A stretch of DNA of 58,434 nt, taken from contig JALHPN010000028.1 in NCBI GenBank assembly GCA_022842465.1, positions 1-58,434 of the forward strand. The letters are read 5' to 3'. The DNA is from Polyangiaceae bacterium. GTDB lineage: Bacteria; Myxococcota_A; Polyangia; Polyangiales; Polyangiaceae. This document shows, piece by piece, positions 1 through 8,440 of this stretch. The notes under the pieces were generated by a model, which was not told the DNA's origin, ran no database searches, and saw nothing but the letters and a program-made list of their open reading frames with translations. The translations under genes and the position numbers were made by a program. The number at the start of each line of letters is the position of its first letter. Positions within the stretch are counted from its first letter, which is position 1.

Positions 1-156
1 GGCCCCGAGCCGCGCCCCCGCGTCGCGGCCGACCTCGCGCGCGCGGGCCGGACCGACGCCTACGCGGTGACCTCGACCGACGGAGCCGGCGTCAGCCGAG
101 GGCGCGACGACGGAACGCGTCGTGCACGGACCTCGGCAGAAGCCCGCTCGCGGTGA
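1..156 (+). CDS. Possible 3' end of a gene cut by the left edge
   Basis: The first forward frame is open from the window edge to a TGA at 154-156, giving a 51-residue tail with no recognisable motif. It is rich in Arg, Ala and Asp, as high-GC non-coding frames often are, so it may be a chance open frame. It ends about 20 nt before the BON gene, which would fit an upstream operon partner. Nothing more can be said without the sequence to the left. Confidence 0.2.
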   Translation, partial: GPEPRPRVAADLARAGRTDAYAVTSTDGAGVSRGRDDGTRRARTSAEARSR

Positions 157-176
157 GCGGACGAGGAGGAGCTCTC

Positions 177-626
177 ATGCGTCGCATGGATGGTCGGGTC
201 GACCCCGACGAAGACGATCTCACGGTTCGCGACCGACGCTACGAGAGCTTCGGCGAGCAGGGCGTCGCGCTCGCGACCTACGTCGTCCCTGGCCACGAGG
301 AGGCGGTCGACCACGTCGACGGCGGCTGGGCTCGCGGCGTCGATCGCGTCGGCCTGGGGGACGACCTCGGCGAGCTGGCGGTGCCGTCGTCGAGCTCACC
401 CGAGCTCGGGCCGAACGACCGCGTCCAGGAGCGCGTCCGCGCGCGTCTCGGCGCCGATCCTGCCCTCGACGATCGCGACCTCGACGTCATCGTCCACCAC
501 GGGGAAGTGACGCTGGGCGGGACCGTGAGCGACGACGAGCAGCGACGACGCGCCCTGGTCGATGCCGCGGCCGTCCGAGGCGTCATCGACGTCGTCGATC
601 GCATCCGGATCCAGAAGCCGCGCTGA
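177..626 (+). CDS. BON-domain protein
   Basis: A 149-residue protein. The last 65 or so residues form a BON module: a helix with VQERVRARLGADP, then beta strands containing VHHGEVTLGGTVSD, then an Arg/Ala-rich helix ending in VIDVVDRIRI. BON domains are about 60 residues and occur in osmotic-shock proteins, secretins and channels, where they are thought to bind membrane or lipid. There is no signal peptide, and the N-terminal 85 residues are acidic and probably disordered. I chose the ATG at 177 because AGGAGGA (164-170) lies 6 nt before it; a GTG at 153 is in frame but has no such site. The partner and precise role are unknown. Confidence 0.72.
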   Translation: MRRMDGRVDPDEDDLTVRDRRYESFGEQGVALATYVVPGHEEAVDHVDGGWARGVDRVGLGDDLGELAVPSSSSPELGPNDRVQERVRARLGADPALDDRDLDVIVHHGEVTLGGTVSDDEQRRRALVDAAAVRGVIDVVDRIRIQKPR

Positions 627-654
627 GGGCTCCGGCGCAGCCCGCCACGCGGCG

Positions 655-1479
655 TCAGCGCCGTGCGGGCAGCCCCGAGACACCCGCGAGCGCGCAGCTC
701 TTCTCGTAGAGCGTCCGCGCGAGGTCCGCGTCGCGCGCGGTCGCGGAAGGCTGCGTCTCCTTCTCGTAGGCGAAGTACTTCCCGGTCACGCCCTCGAGCT
801 CCGGCGCGAGCGCGAGGAGGACCGAGGTCGCGGCGCCCTCGGCGACGGAGTCCTTCCCGCGCGTCTTGAACCCTTCCGTGAGGAGCTTCGTCGAGACGAC
901 GCCGGGGTGGAGGGCGTTCACCGTCACCGGACCTGGCCCGAGCCGCTCGGCGAGCTCGGCGGTGAAGAGCACGTTCGCGAGCTTCGAAGCGGCGTAGGCA
1001 CGGTAAGGGTCGAAGCCCTCCGCCGTCCCGAGGGCCTTCATGTCGAGCTCGCCGCGCGCGTGCGCGACCGAGCTCACGTTGACGATCCGAGCGGCCTTCC
1101 CGTCGCGCAGCTTCGACAGGAGCGCGTGCGTCAACACGAACGGCGCGAGGTGGTTCACCGCGAACGTCGCCTCGAAGCCGTCCTCCGTCTCGACGACCTC
1201 ATTCATGTAGACGCCAGCGTTGTTGAGGAGCACGTCGATGCGCTCGGCGCGTGACGCGAGCTCCTCCCCGAGGGCGCGTACGGACGCGAGGCTCGCGAAG
1301 TCTCCCAGGGCGGGCGCGAGCGTCGACCCCCTCTTGATTGCTTCGAGCTCCGCCCGCACCGCCTCGGCCTTCTCGCGGCTCCGCCCGTGGACGATGACCG
1401 TCGCGCCGCGGCGAACGAGCTCCCGCGCCGTCTCGCGGCCGATACCGTCGGTGGCACCCGTGACGAGGATGGTGGGCAT
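655..1479 (-). CDS. Short-chain dehydrogenase/reductase
   Basis: A 274-residue classical SDR. The glycine-rich cofactor motif TGATDGIG is at residues 7-14, NNAG at 87-90, the catalytic Ser lies in NVSSVAH near 137, and the YxxxK pair is Y162/K166. Arg and Ser after the second strand (HGRSREK) suggest a preference for NADP(H). The layout resembles the retinol-dehydrogenase/WW-oxidoreductase-like branch of SDRs, but the substrate cannot be read from sequence. TAGGA lies 6-7 nt upstream of the ATG. It is convergent with the BON gene, 28 nt apart, and is the distal gene of the leftward series that starts at the VanW gene. Confidence 0.85.
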   Translation of the reverse strand: MPTILVTGATDGIGRETARELVRRGATVIVHGRSREKAEAVRAELEAIKRGSTLAPALGDFASLASVRALGEELASRAERIDVLLNNAGVYMNEVVETEDGFEATFAVNHLAPFVLTHALLSKLRDGKAARIVNVSSVAHARGELDMKALGTAEGFDPYRAYAASKLANVLFTAELAERLGPGPVTVNALHPGVVSTKLLTEGFKTRGKDSVAEGAATSVLLALAPELEGVTGKYFAYEKETQPSATARDADLARTLYEKSCALAGVSGLPARR

Positions 1480-1538
1480 GGGTTCCTAGGATGCCGGACG
1501 TCGCTCCGAGGAGGCGCCGCCCTCCCCTGACGTGATGA

Positions 1539-3677
1539 TCAGGGCAGTGCGGGCAGCCGGTCGGGCGCCGGAGGCGTTCCGAGCGGAGGCGTCGGGGTCG
1601 GCTCGGACGCACGCGAAGCGACCGCGCCGCTGCCGTCGTGACCGCTGGTCGCGACGGCGGAGGACTTCGCGCCCGGCGTGCCCGGCGTCCAGACGACGAC
1701 GCTCTCGCCCTCCGCAAGCACGTCGCCGCGCCCGCGTCGGTTGATGCGCTCCATGAGCCCCGGCGTGCAGCCGTGGCGCTTGCCGACGGTCTCGAGCGTC
1801 TCGCCGGCCCTCGCCGTGACGACGACGCGCCGCCGCCCCTTGTCATCGAAGCGCGCGAAGAAGTCCTCGCTGCCGGCGACGACGACGCGCACGTCCTTCT
1901 CCTCGAGGACGACGGCGCTCGACAGATCCGCGTCACGCGCGACGTAGAGCTGGAGCGACATCCCCTCGACGAGGCGCGCGGCCGGGTCGATCTCGTTCCA
2001 GCGACGGAGATCGTCGAGGGGCACCCTGAAGGTGGTGGAGATTTCGCGGAGCGTGTCGCCGAGCATCACCCGGTAGAACACGCGGCGCCGATCGGGATAC
2101 ACGAAGAGGTCCGGCGGCACGACGACCGTGGGCTTGTCGTCGAGCGATGCCGTCTTCCCCGACGTCGACGTCGACGTCGACGACGGGGTCGTCCCCTCGC
2201 CCTTCGGGACGAGCAGCACCGTCCCGCCGCGGACGACCTCACCCGGCGCGATCGCGTTCAGCTCCACGAGCTTCGCGACGGGCACCTTACGCGCTTGCGC
2301 GATCTGCTCGAGCGACTCGCCGAAGCGCACGACGTAGCGCTCGGTGGCCGCCGCGTCCTTCCGCGTGCGAGCGAGCGACTGCGAGCAGCCCGCCGCCTTG
2401 CCCGCCGGCACCAGCACCCGCCAGTCGTCCTGTCCTGGCGGCGTCCGCGAGGCGCGGAGCTCGGGGTTCAGCGCCTCGACCTCCTTCGTCCCCACGCCGC
2501 ACGCCTGCGCGACCGTGGCGAGCGCCGTCCCGGGCGCGACGGCGACGTCTTCGCCCTCGAGCGGCGGCTCGGGCGTCACGTCCTGGTAGCCGAAGGCGGC
2601 GAGGTTCTTCGTGACGATCGCCGCGGCGATGATCTTCGGCACGTAGAGCGTCGTCTCCCACGGGAGAGAGCCTTCGAGCCTCGAGAGCGCCCAGAAGTCG
2701 TTCGTGTTGAACCGACGCACGACCGAGAGCATCCCGCCGTAGCCGAGGTTGTAGGCGGCCATCGCGAGATCCCAGCTCCCGAACCTCCGATTCAGATCGA
2801 GGAGGAAGTCGGCCGCGGCCTCCGTCGCATGGACGAGGCTCATACGCTGATCGCACCAGCGATCCTGGGAGAGCCCGTAGATCTTCCCCGTCTCCGGCAT
2901 GAACTGCCAGAGGCCGACGGCGCCGACCGGCGAGCGCGCGACCGGCTCGAAGCCGCTCTCGATCATGGACAGCCACGCGAGATCCTCGGGGAGACCCTTC
3001 TTACGGAAGACCTTCCGGATGGTGTCGCGATACTTCCCCGAGCGCCGCAGCCACGTCGTCATGGTGGCGCGGCCGCGTGGGTCGTCCTTGAAGAGCTCGA
3101 GGTAGCGGACGACGCGCGGGTCCCAGCGAACGGGGATGTCCGGAAGATCGAGCTTCGCGAGCCAGCTCGTGTCCTTGCCGCTCTCGGTCACGGGTGGCGA
3201 CGACGTCACCGGCGCCGGGGGGAGACCGGACGCGTGCACCCGCGGCTTTTCGGGCGACGTCGAGACCGGGAACGCGAGCTCCGAGGGCCACGGCGAGAAA
3301 CCCTGCGCGGACGCCGGCGGGAAGAGCTCGCGCTCGGCGGCATGGAGCGCGCGGAGCTCGGGCGTGTCCGCGCCGACCGCGGTGTCGTCGAGGGTCGGGC
3401 CACCGGCCACGCTGCGACGGATCCCGGTCTCCGCCTTCGCGGCGCGCGCGGTCGTCCCGCTCACGGCGTTCTTCGCGGCCGGCGCGCTCCCCTTCGCAGG
3501 CGCTCCCCTCGGCGTCGCCCCGGCCGGCGGCTTCGTTGCCGTCTTCGTCGGCGCGGTCGACCCGGCGGGAGCGGCGGGCGACGACGACGGCGGCGCGGCG
3601 TGTGCGAGGTCGCCGGCCGCGAGCCCGGCGCCGAGGACGAGCACGAGGACGGACGGGTGTCGCCTGGAACGCGCCAT
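1539..3677 (-). CDS. Lytic murein transglycosylase with LysM repeats (MltD-like)
   Basis: A 712-residue secreted or lipid-free periplasmic protein. Residues 1-24 are a signal peptide, followed by a long Ala/Pro/Thr linker. The SLT (lysozyme-like) domain spans about residues 215-350, with the catalytic Glu at E240 in SMIESGF and the family motifs GLWQFMPETG and MAAYNLGYGG. Three to four LysM or LysM-like units follow, for example from YVVRFGESLEQIA and YRVMLGDTLREIS. It should cleave peptidoglycan glycan strands to 1,6-anhydro products. I used the ATG at 3677 because the frame stays open far upstream with only low-complexity sequence, and the signal peptide starts here. The preceding VanW-family gene lies 62 nt upstream. 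Confidence 0.88.
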   Translation of the reverse strand: MARSRRHPSVLVLVLGAGLAAGDLAHAAPPSSSPAAPAGSTAPTKTATKPPAGATPRGAPAKGSAPAAKNAVSGTTARAAKAETGIRRSVAGGPTLDDTAVGADTPELRALHAAERELFPPASAQGFSPWPSELAFPVSTSPEKPRVHASGLPPAPVTSSPPVTESGKDTSWLAKLDLPDIPVRWDPRVVRYLELFKDDPRGRATMTTWLRRSGKYRDTIRKVFRKKGLPEDLAWLSMIESGFEPVARSPVGAVGLWQFMPETGKIYGLSQDRWCDQRMSLVHATEAAADFLLDLNRRFGSWDLAMAAYNLGYGGMLSVVRRFNTNDFWALSRLEGSLPWETTLYVPKIIAAAIVTKNLAAFGYQDVTPEPPLEGEDVAVAPGTALATVAQACGVGTKEVEALNPELRASRTPPGQDDWRVLVPAGKAAGCSQSLARTRKDAAATERYVVRFGESLEQIAQARKVPVAKLVELNAIAPGEVVRGGTVLLVPKGEGTTPSSTSTSTSGKTASLDDKPTVVVPPDLFVYPDRRRVFYRVMLGDTLREISTTFRVPLDDLRRWNEIDPAARLVEGMSLQLYVARDADLSSAVVLEEKDVRVVVAGSEDFFARFDDKGRRRVVVTARAGETLETVGKRHGCTPGLMERINRRGRGDVLAEGESVVVWTPGTPGAKSSAVATSGHDGSGAVASRASEPTPTPPLGTPPAPDRLPALP
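2161..2184 (+). repeat. GACGTC/GTCGAC microrepeat inside the transglycosylase gene
   Basis: A perfect tandem array of the 6-nt unit GACGTC occurs inside the transglycosylase reading frame. It encodes the Ser/Thr linker STSTSTS between two LysM units. It is palindromic on both strands. Length variation by slippage would only change linker length in 2-residue steps, so it is probably tolerated. Confidence 0.6.
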
Positions 3678-3739
3678 GGGCGAACGATGCTCACAGCCCC
3701 CGCGGGGCGTCAAATTAGCGCCCGTCCGCGGTACGGCCC

Positions 3740-5479
3740 TCAGCGCCGCAGGGTCATCGACCGCGGCGGCTTCGCCTGCGCGGTCGTCGGCGCGTGCGCG
3801 CCTGGCGCCTCGACGAACTCGACGTCGCTCGACGGCGCGGGCGTCGCGTCGTTCGTCGCCGTGACCGGCGACGCGCTCGTCGCCGTCGTCGTCTTCGCGG
3901 CGGCGGGCGCGGGGCTCGGGTTGGCGCCGAGGTCCGCGTCCTCTTCGTCTCCGCCCGGGAGCTCCGGCAGGAGCGCCACGTCGAAGCCGACGGGCACCTG
4001 ATAGATCTCCGTCGTCGGCGGGTAGAAGTCGGTCGTCGACTCCTTCTTCCGCGTCCCGTCGGCGTACACGAGCACGCGCTCGCGTTTGACCTTGAAGCCC
4101 TTGATCCCGTGCTGCTTCACGCGGACCTTCTTGCCGCTGAGGGTCGCGTCCTCGACGATCTTCCGCTTGTACGGGATCATCTTCTCGACTTCGCGCCCGA
4201 ACGTCACCTGCACGGGCTTCGCTTTCCCGAGGAGCTCGACACGGAGCTTCGAGCCCTCCGTCTTCGCGTGGACGACGACGGGGAACGGGTGCGGGTTCCG
4301 GACCTTCAGATCGACGGCGGGGTAGACGACGGTCGAGTCGAGCCCCATCGGGATGTACGCGCTCGGACGCGAGTGCGGGAGGCGCTCGAGAACGTCGAAG
4401 CCCGCGAACATCGTCGCGGCGTGGAACGTCGACGCGACCTGGCACGTCCCCCCGCCCACGCCCTCGACCATCTCGCCCTTGAAGATCTCCCAGCTCTTCG
4501 CGAAGCCGTTCGACTCGCTCCGCTCGCCAATGACCTCGTTGAAGCTGATCATCTCCCCCGGCGAGATGACGAGGCCGTCGAGCTTCTGCGCCGCGTTGTC
4601 GATGTTCTTGCCGCGCATGCGCTGATCGCCGCCGCGGCCGAAGAACGTCTCGTACTCCGCCACGACCGTCTCGATCGAGAGCGCCTTCAGGAAGTCGGAC
4701 GAGATGCGCGGCGCGAACGTCGCGACGGGGAGCTCGAGCGCGATCGTGTCCACGCTCGACCCGGGCGCGCGCGCCGCCGAGAGCACGTCGCGCGCGACGG
4801 CCTCGATCTTCGCCACCGCGCCGTCCGCGTCGACGTAGCGGCCCTCCTTCTCCGGGATCGTCGCGTGCTTCTCGAGATCGAGACGCGCCGACACGGGCTG
4901 CGTGTCGTCCGTCTCCTTCATCGCCAGGAGCGCCTCGAACGGGAGCTCGCGCCGGAGCGTGAGCCGGAGCGGAACGTCCACGCTGCCGGCGCGGGCCTCG
5001 TCCGCGACCTCCGCCCGCGTGAGGAGATCCCCCGAGCGGCCGACGCGCATCGCGAGCGCGACGGTCTCGTCGACGTCGACCGTCACGCCGAGCTCACCGA
5101 GCGTCTTCGTCAGCGCGGGCTCCGCGCGGCTCGCGAGCGTCATCTTCACCGCGCGCGCTTCGAGCGCCTGCGCATGCCTGACGACCAGCGCCTTCACCAC
5201 GCTCGCATCTGCCCCGTCCGCCACCCGCTCTCCGTCGATCCGCACGCCCGGGAGGACGGCGCCGACGGGCAGCCAGCGCGTCTTGCCGTAGACCGCCCCG
5301 GCGCCGAGCACGGCGAGGAGACAGACCACGATCCCCGTGCGGATCCCCCAGCCGTGCGCGCGCGGCCTCTCTGCCGGCGGCGAGCTCCGTCGGTAGGCTC
5401 CCGGCGGCGGGCCCACGATCTGCCCGGGCTGGGGCCGCGGCGGAGGCGTGTACGGATGCGGCGGAGGGGGGAAGGACAT
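3740..5479 (-). CDS. VanW-family protein, membrane-anchored
   Basis: A 579-residue protein. Residues 1-45 are Pro-rich and cytoplasmic, and 48-65 form a single membrane helix. A putative peptidoglycan-binding (PG_binding_4-like) region follows to about residue 290. The VanW domain lies at about 300-430, with FNEVIGERS, the invariant GGGTCQVASTFH (C346), LPHSRPSAYIP and NPHPFPVVVHA. VanW proteins accompany some glycopeptide-resistance clusters but are widespread without them; their biochemical role is unsettled. The C-terminus has a G5-like basic stretch followed by a Thr/Ala-rich tail. A TATCCC hexamer at 5492-5497 lies 12 nt before the ATG on this strand. It probably shares a cell-envelope theme with the transglycosylase downstream. 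Confidence 0.83.
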   Translation of the reverse strand: MSFPPPPHPYTPPPRPQPGQIVGPPPGAYRRSSPPAERPRAHGWGIRTGIVVCLLAVLGAGAVYGKTRWLPVGAVLPGVRIDGERVADGADASVVKALVVRHAQALEARAVKMTLASRAEPALTKTLGELGVTVDVDETVALAMRVGRSGDLLTRAEVADEARAGSVDVPLRLTLRRELPFEALLAMKETDDTQPVSARLDLEKHATIPEKEGRYVDADGAVAKIEAVARDVLSAARAPGSSVDTIALELPVATFAPRISSDFLKALSIETVVAEYETFFGRGGDQRMRGKNIDNAAQKLDGLVISPGEMISFNEVIGERSESNGFAKSWEIFKGEMVEGVGGGTCQVASTFHAATMFAGFDVLERLPHSRPSAYIPMGLDSTVVYPAVDLKVRNPHPFPVVVHAKTEGSKLRVELLGKAKPVQVTFGREVEKMIPYKRKIVEDATLSGKKVRVKQHGIKGFKVKRERVLVYADGTRKKESTTDFYPPTTEIYQVPVGFDVALLPELPGGDEEDADLGANPSPAPAAAKTTTATSASPVTATNDATPAPSSDVEFVEAPGAHAPTTAQAKPPRSMTLRR

Positions 5480-5491
5480 CGCGGGTTCGAA

Positions 5492-5497
5492 GGGATA
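5492..5497 (-). promoter_or_regulatory. Candidate -10 element (TATCCC) for the VanW gene
   Basis: On the minus strand TATCCC ends 12 nt before the ATG at 5479, and no Shine-Dalgarno sequence is visible between. No clear -35 is seen. It belongs to the recurrent TAnnnT or TAYCCT set described in the findings. Confidence 0.3.
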
Positions 5498-5569
5498 CGC
5501 CCGCCCGAGTATCCGTCATCCCGCGGCGGAACTGAAGTAGACGAGGGCCCTTCCCCCCCGGGGACGGAT

Positions 5570-5575
5570 TAGACT
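5570..5575 (+). promoter_or_regulatory. Candidate -10 element (TAGACT), leaderless start
   Basis: TAGACT ends 6 nt before the ATG at 5582, the distance expected if transcription starts at or next to the start codon. There is no Shine-Dalgarno sequence and no convincing -35. Confidence 0.35.
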
Positions 5576-5581
5576 GCACTC

Positions 5582-6577
5582 ATGCGCAGCGACCCCCGGA
5601 CGGAGCAGGCCGTGCTCGCGACGGAGCTCCAGGGCCACGAAGAGGCTGCGGAGACGATCACGCGCGCGCTCGAGGGGGAAGGTGCGAGCGTCGGGCTCGG
5701 TGACCTCGGGTCTCTGTCGACGAAGACGTACTCGCCCTACCCCGGCGCCCCGCCTCGCCGAATCCCCGTCGTCGACCCGATCGCCCGCGCGCCGTCCCAG
5801 CCTTCCGTCGAGGCCCTCGTCGGCGCGCTCGCGACGTCGCTCGAGGGCGCCCCCGTCCACGTGCCCGGCATCGGCACGTTCGCCCGCGGCGCGGGCGCGC
5901 TCACGTTCCGACACGCTCCCGCCCTCGCCGCGCGGCTCGACGGGAAGCCGCTCGCGCCGATGCCCGAGGATGCCCTCGACGCCCTGCTCGCCCGGGTACG
6001 CGGCCGAGACCTCGCGGTCCGCGATCTGCAAGAGATGCTCCGCGATCGGCGCTCGACCCGCGAGCCGGAGGACGACATCCTCGTCGACCTCCCCGCCGGC
6101 CTCCCGAAGCTGCTCCGCGCGGCCATGGCCCGCTCGGCGGAGCTCGGGAACGACGATCGGTTCGGCTTCGTCACCCCGGTCCGCCGCGAGTGGACGTGGC
6201 GTGACTTCGCCTCGGAGGAGCGGGTCTCGTCCCCGCCGGACGTCTTCCTCTTGAGCGACTACCCGCCTCCGCGCACGCCGGGCTCGCGCGAGGTCTGGGT
6301 GCTCCCCCTGGCGGATCTGGGCCAAGAGGACCCTACCGTGATCTGGTGCTCGGGCCATGCGTCGATGGCGACGTCCCCGCATCGGGTGCCGCTCACGACG
6401 TGGATCCAGCTCTTTTCGCTGGAGACGGCGCTCGGACCGCTCGATCGCGGCTGCGCGGGGAAGGTGCGGGAGGCCGTCGTCGGGGCGTGCCCCGAGCTCG
6501 CCGAGATGACGTTCCCGCGGCGCTCCGTGGGCCCGCTCCCCGACCCGTACCTCCAGCAAGTCGTTCTCACCTGGTGA
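5582..6577 (+). CDS. Unknown protein with two possible degenerate HU-like modules
   Basis: A 331-residue soluble protein of no family I recognise. Its N-terminus contains two stretches that follow the core of the bacterial HU/IHF fold: a helix, a turn, then V-x-(L/V)-x-(G/D)-(I/L)-G-(T/S)-(F/L). They are residues 20-63 (SVGLGDLGSLSTKT) and 74-118 (PVHVPGIGTFARGAG, the better match). The DNA-intercalating Pro arm of true HU is not preserved in either, so DNA binding is uncertain. The C-terminal 150 residues are unrecognised, with WTWRDF and VIWCSGHASMATSP. It lies 46 nt upstream of a Ser/Thr kinase gene in the same direction, so it may be a kinase partner or substrate. The HU comparison is my reading and needs a profile or structure check. 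Confidence 0.6.
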   Translation: MRSDPRTEQAVLATELQGHEEAAETITRALEGEGASVGLGDLGSLSTKTYSPYPGAPPRRIPVVDPIARAPSQPSVEALVGALATSLEGAPVHVPGIGTFARGAGALTFRHAPALAARLDGKPLAPMPEDALDALLARVRGRDLAVRDLQEMLRDRRSTREPEDDILVDLPAGLPKLLRAAMARSAELGNDDRFGFVTPVRREWTWRDFASEERVSSPPDVFLLSDYPPPRTPGSREVWVLPLADLGQEDPTVIWCSGHASMATSPHRVPLTTWIQLFSLETALGPLDRGCAGKVREAVVGACPELAEMTFPRRSVGPLPDPYLQQVVLTW

Positions 6578-6623
6578 AGGACGCGGCCTTGGCTATCATC
6601 GCCGGCGCGAGGCGCGCGAGGAG

Positions 6624-8369
6624 TTGAAGACCTGTCCGCAGTGCAAGATGCGGTACCCGAACGAGGCAGAGTTCTGCTTCGTCGAAGGGTCGGATCTCAT
6701 GGATCTGCCCGACCCGCGCATCGGCACCCTGCTCGCGGGCCGCTACGTCATCGAAGAGGTGATCGGCGAAGGCGGCATGGCCACCGTGTACCGCGCGCGA
6801 CACAAGCTCGTCGATCGCCCGGTCGCGGTGAAGATCATGAACCCGATGCTCGCGACGGACCCGGTCGTCCGCGAGCGGTTCCGTCGCGAGGCGCGCAGCG
6901 CGCAGAAGCTCGCGCATCCCAACATCATCGAGATCTTCGATCAGGGCGACACCGAGGACGGCACCGCCTTCATCGTCATGGAGCTCCTCCGCGGCGAGTC
7001 GCTCGCCGCCGTGATCGCCCGCGGGGCGATGGACGTCGACCGCGCGATCAGCTGCATGATCCAGATCGCACGCGGCATCGCGCGCGCGCACGACCTCGAG
7101 GTCATCCACCGCGACCTCAAGCCCGAGAACATCTTCCTCTGCGCCCGCGACGACGGGACGGACCTCGTGAAGCTCCTCGACTTCGGGATCGCCAAGAGCC
7201 GGCACGACTCGCGGCTGACGAACCAGGGCGAGCTCTTCGGGACGCCGCAGTACATGGCTCCCGAGCGCATCATCGGCGGTGACACGAACGCCTCGAGCGA
7301 TCTCTACGCCCTCGGCGTCGTCTTCTTCGAGATGCTCACGGGCACCCTCCCCTTCGAAGCGCCCGACGTCACGACCTTCTTCATCAAGCACATGAACGAC
7401 CCGGCGCCGCCGGTCCGTTCGCTGAACCCGCGCGTCCCGGCGAGCCTCGACACGCTCGTCCAGACGATGCTGAAGAAGACGCCGGCCGAGCGCCCCGTCG
7501 ACGCGCATCGCATCCACCAGGATCTCCTCGACATCGTGCGCGAGCGCGAGATGGTCGCGCCGCCGACGGCGGACGAGGAGGAGCAGGCCGCGCTCTCGAC
7601 GCGCTCGCCCGTCACGATCGGCGCCGACTCGGTCGACCCCTGGGCGCGTCGCATCTTCGTCCTCGAGCAGATGCTCGCGCGGGCGTTCGGCGAGAAGGGC
7701 CGCGCGCCGGGCGACCTCCGGAAGCTGCTCGACGAGGTCAACGCGCTCGGGCGGCAGGTCGAGGAGCTGCGCACCCAGGCCGTCGGGGCGCAGCGCGAGG
7801 TGGAGACCATCGACGTCCGGGGGCGCGAGAAGCGAACGCAGCTCGGCTTCGCGGTCGACCAGCTCGGCGTCGACTCCTCCAAGGCGAAGGACGAGCTCCG
7901 GAACGTGCGCGAAGCGCAGCGTCGCGCGGAGAAGGACGTCGGCGAGGCCAAGAACCGCTACCAGGAGTGCTTCCGGGAGATCGTGATCTGGGAGGGCCGC
8001 GCGGGCTTCCTCGAGCCGTGGCCCGATCTCGCCGCGGCGTATCGCGCGGCGGCGGATTGCCTGGACGAGTGGAACGCCTACCGATCGGAGGAGCGGCGCA
8101 CGGCGGAGGCGTCGGAGGCCGCGGAGCGCGTCGTGGCGGATCTCGATTTCCAGATCCGCGAGCTCCGCGCGGCGCTCCAGAAGCACGAGTCGGAGATCGA
8201 CGAGGCGCGCAGTCGCTGCGAGGAGAAGCTCAAGGCGCACGGGGAGGAGACGGAGCGGCTCGAGAGCCAACTCCTCGATCTCACGGCGCGCTTCTGCACG
8301 CCCCTTCGCGCGCGGCCCGAGCTCCAGACGCTCTTCAAGGAGCTCGAAGCCGGCGTCGCCGCGGCCTGA
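6624..8369 (+). CDS. Cytosolic Ser/Thr protein kinase with zinc-ribbon N-terminus and coiled-coil tail
   Basis: A 581-residue Hanks-type kinase. The N-terminus CPQCKMRYPNEAEFC is a zinc-ribbon-like knuckle with only three visible cysteines. The kinase domain covers about residues 38-300: glycine loop GEGGMATVY at 48-56, ATP-binding Lys K70, catalytic HRDLKPEN at 162-169, DFG at D186 and APE in YMAPER. Residues 350-560 are charged and heptad-like, probably a long coiled coil. There is no membrane helix, unlike most myxobacterial kinases of this kind. I used the TTG at 6624 because a later ATG (6648) would remove the CxxC knuckle; GAGGAG abuts the TTG, so translation initiation is probably weak. 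It follows the HU-like gene by 46 nt. Confidence 0.88.
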   Translation: MKTCPQCKMRYPNEAEFCFVEGSDLMDLPDPRIGTLLAGRYVIEEVIGEGGMATVYRARHKLVDRPVAVKIMNPMLATDPVVRERFRREARSAQKLAHPNIIEIFDQGDTEDGTAFIVMELLRGESLAAVIARGAMDVDRAISCMIQIARGIARAHDLEVIHRDLKPENIFLCARDDGTDLVKLLDFGIAKSRHDSRLTNQGELFGTPQYMAPERIIGGDTNASSDLYALGVVFFEMLTGTLPFEAPDVTTFFIKHMNDPAPPVRSLNPRVPASLDTLVQTMLKKTPAERPVDAHRIHQDLLDIVREREMVAPPTADEEEQAALSTRSPVTIGADSVDPWARRIFVLEQMLARAFGEKGRAPGDLRKLLDEVNALGRQVEELRTQAVGAQREVETIDVRGREKRTQLGFAVDQLGVDSSKAKDELRNVREAQRRAEKDVGEAKNRYQECFREIVIWEGRAGFLEPWPDLAAAYRAAADCLDEWNAYRSEERRTAEASEAAERVVADLDFQIRELRAALQKHESEIDEARSRCEEKLKAHGEETERLESQLLDLTARFCTPLRARPELQTLFKELEAGVAAA

Positions 8370-8413
8370 CGCGGCGTGTACGTGGAGACGTACGGCTCCG
8401 ATGCGCTCCGCGC

Positions 8414-8440
8414 CTGAGTCTCATCGAACCGTAGACTCAG
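8414..8440. terminator. 8-bp perfect inverted repeat between convergent genes
   Basis: CTGAGTCT (8414-8421) and AGACTCAG (8433-8440) form a perfect 8-bp stem around an 11-nt loop. The right arm covers the stop codon of the methyltransferase gene. It sits where the plus-strand kinase gene and the minus-strand methyltransferase gene meet, so it could act as a bidirectional terminator. There is no T-run on either side and the stem is not GC-rich, so a protein-binding palindrome is an alternative. Confidence 0.4.

Noticed and set aside
3740..5479. VanW gene as evidence of a vancomycin-resistance cluster
   Set aside because: No VanA/H/X/S/R partners lie nearby and VanW-domain proteins are common without resistance.
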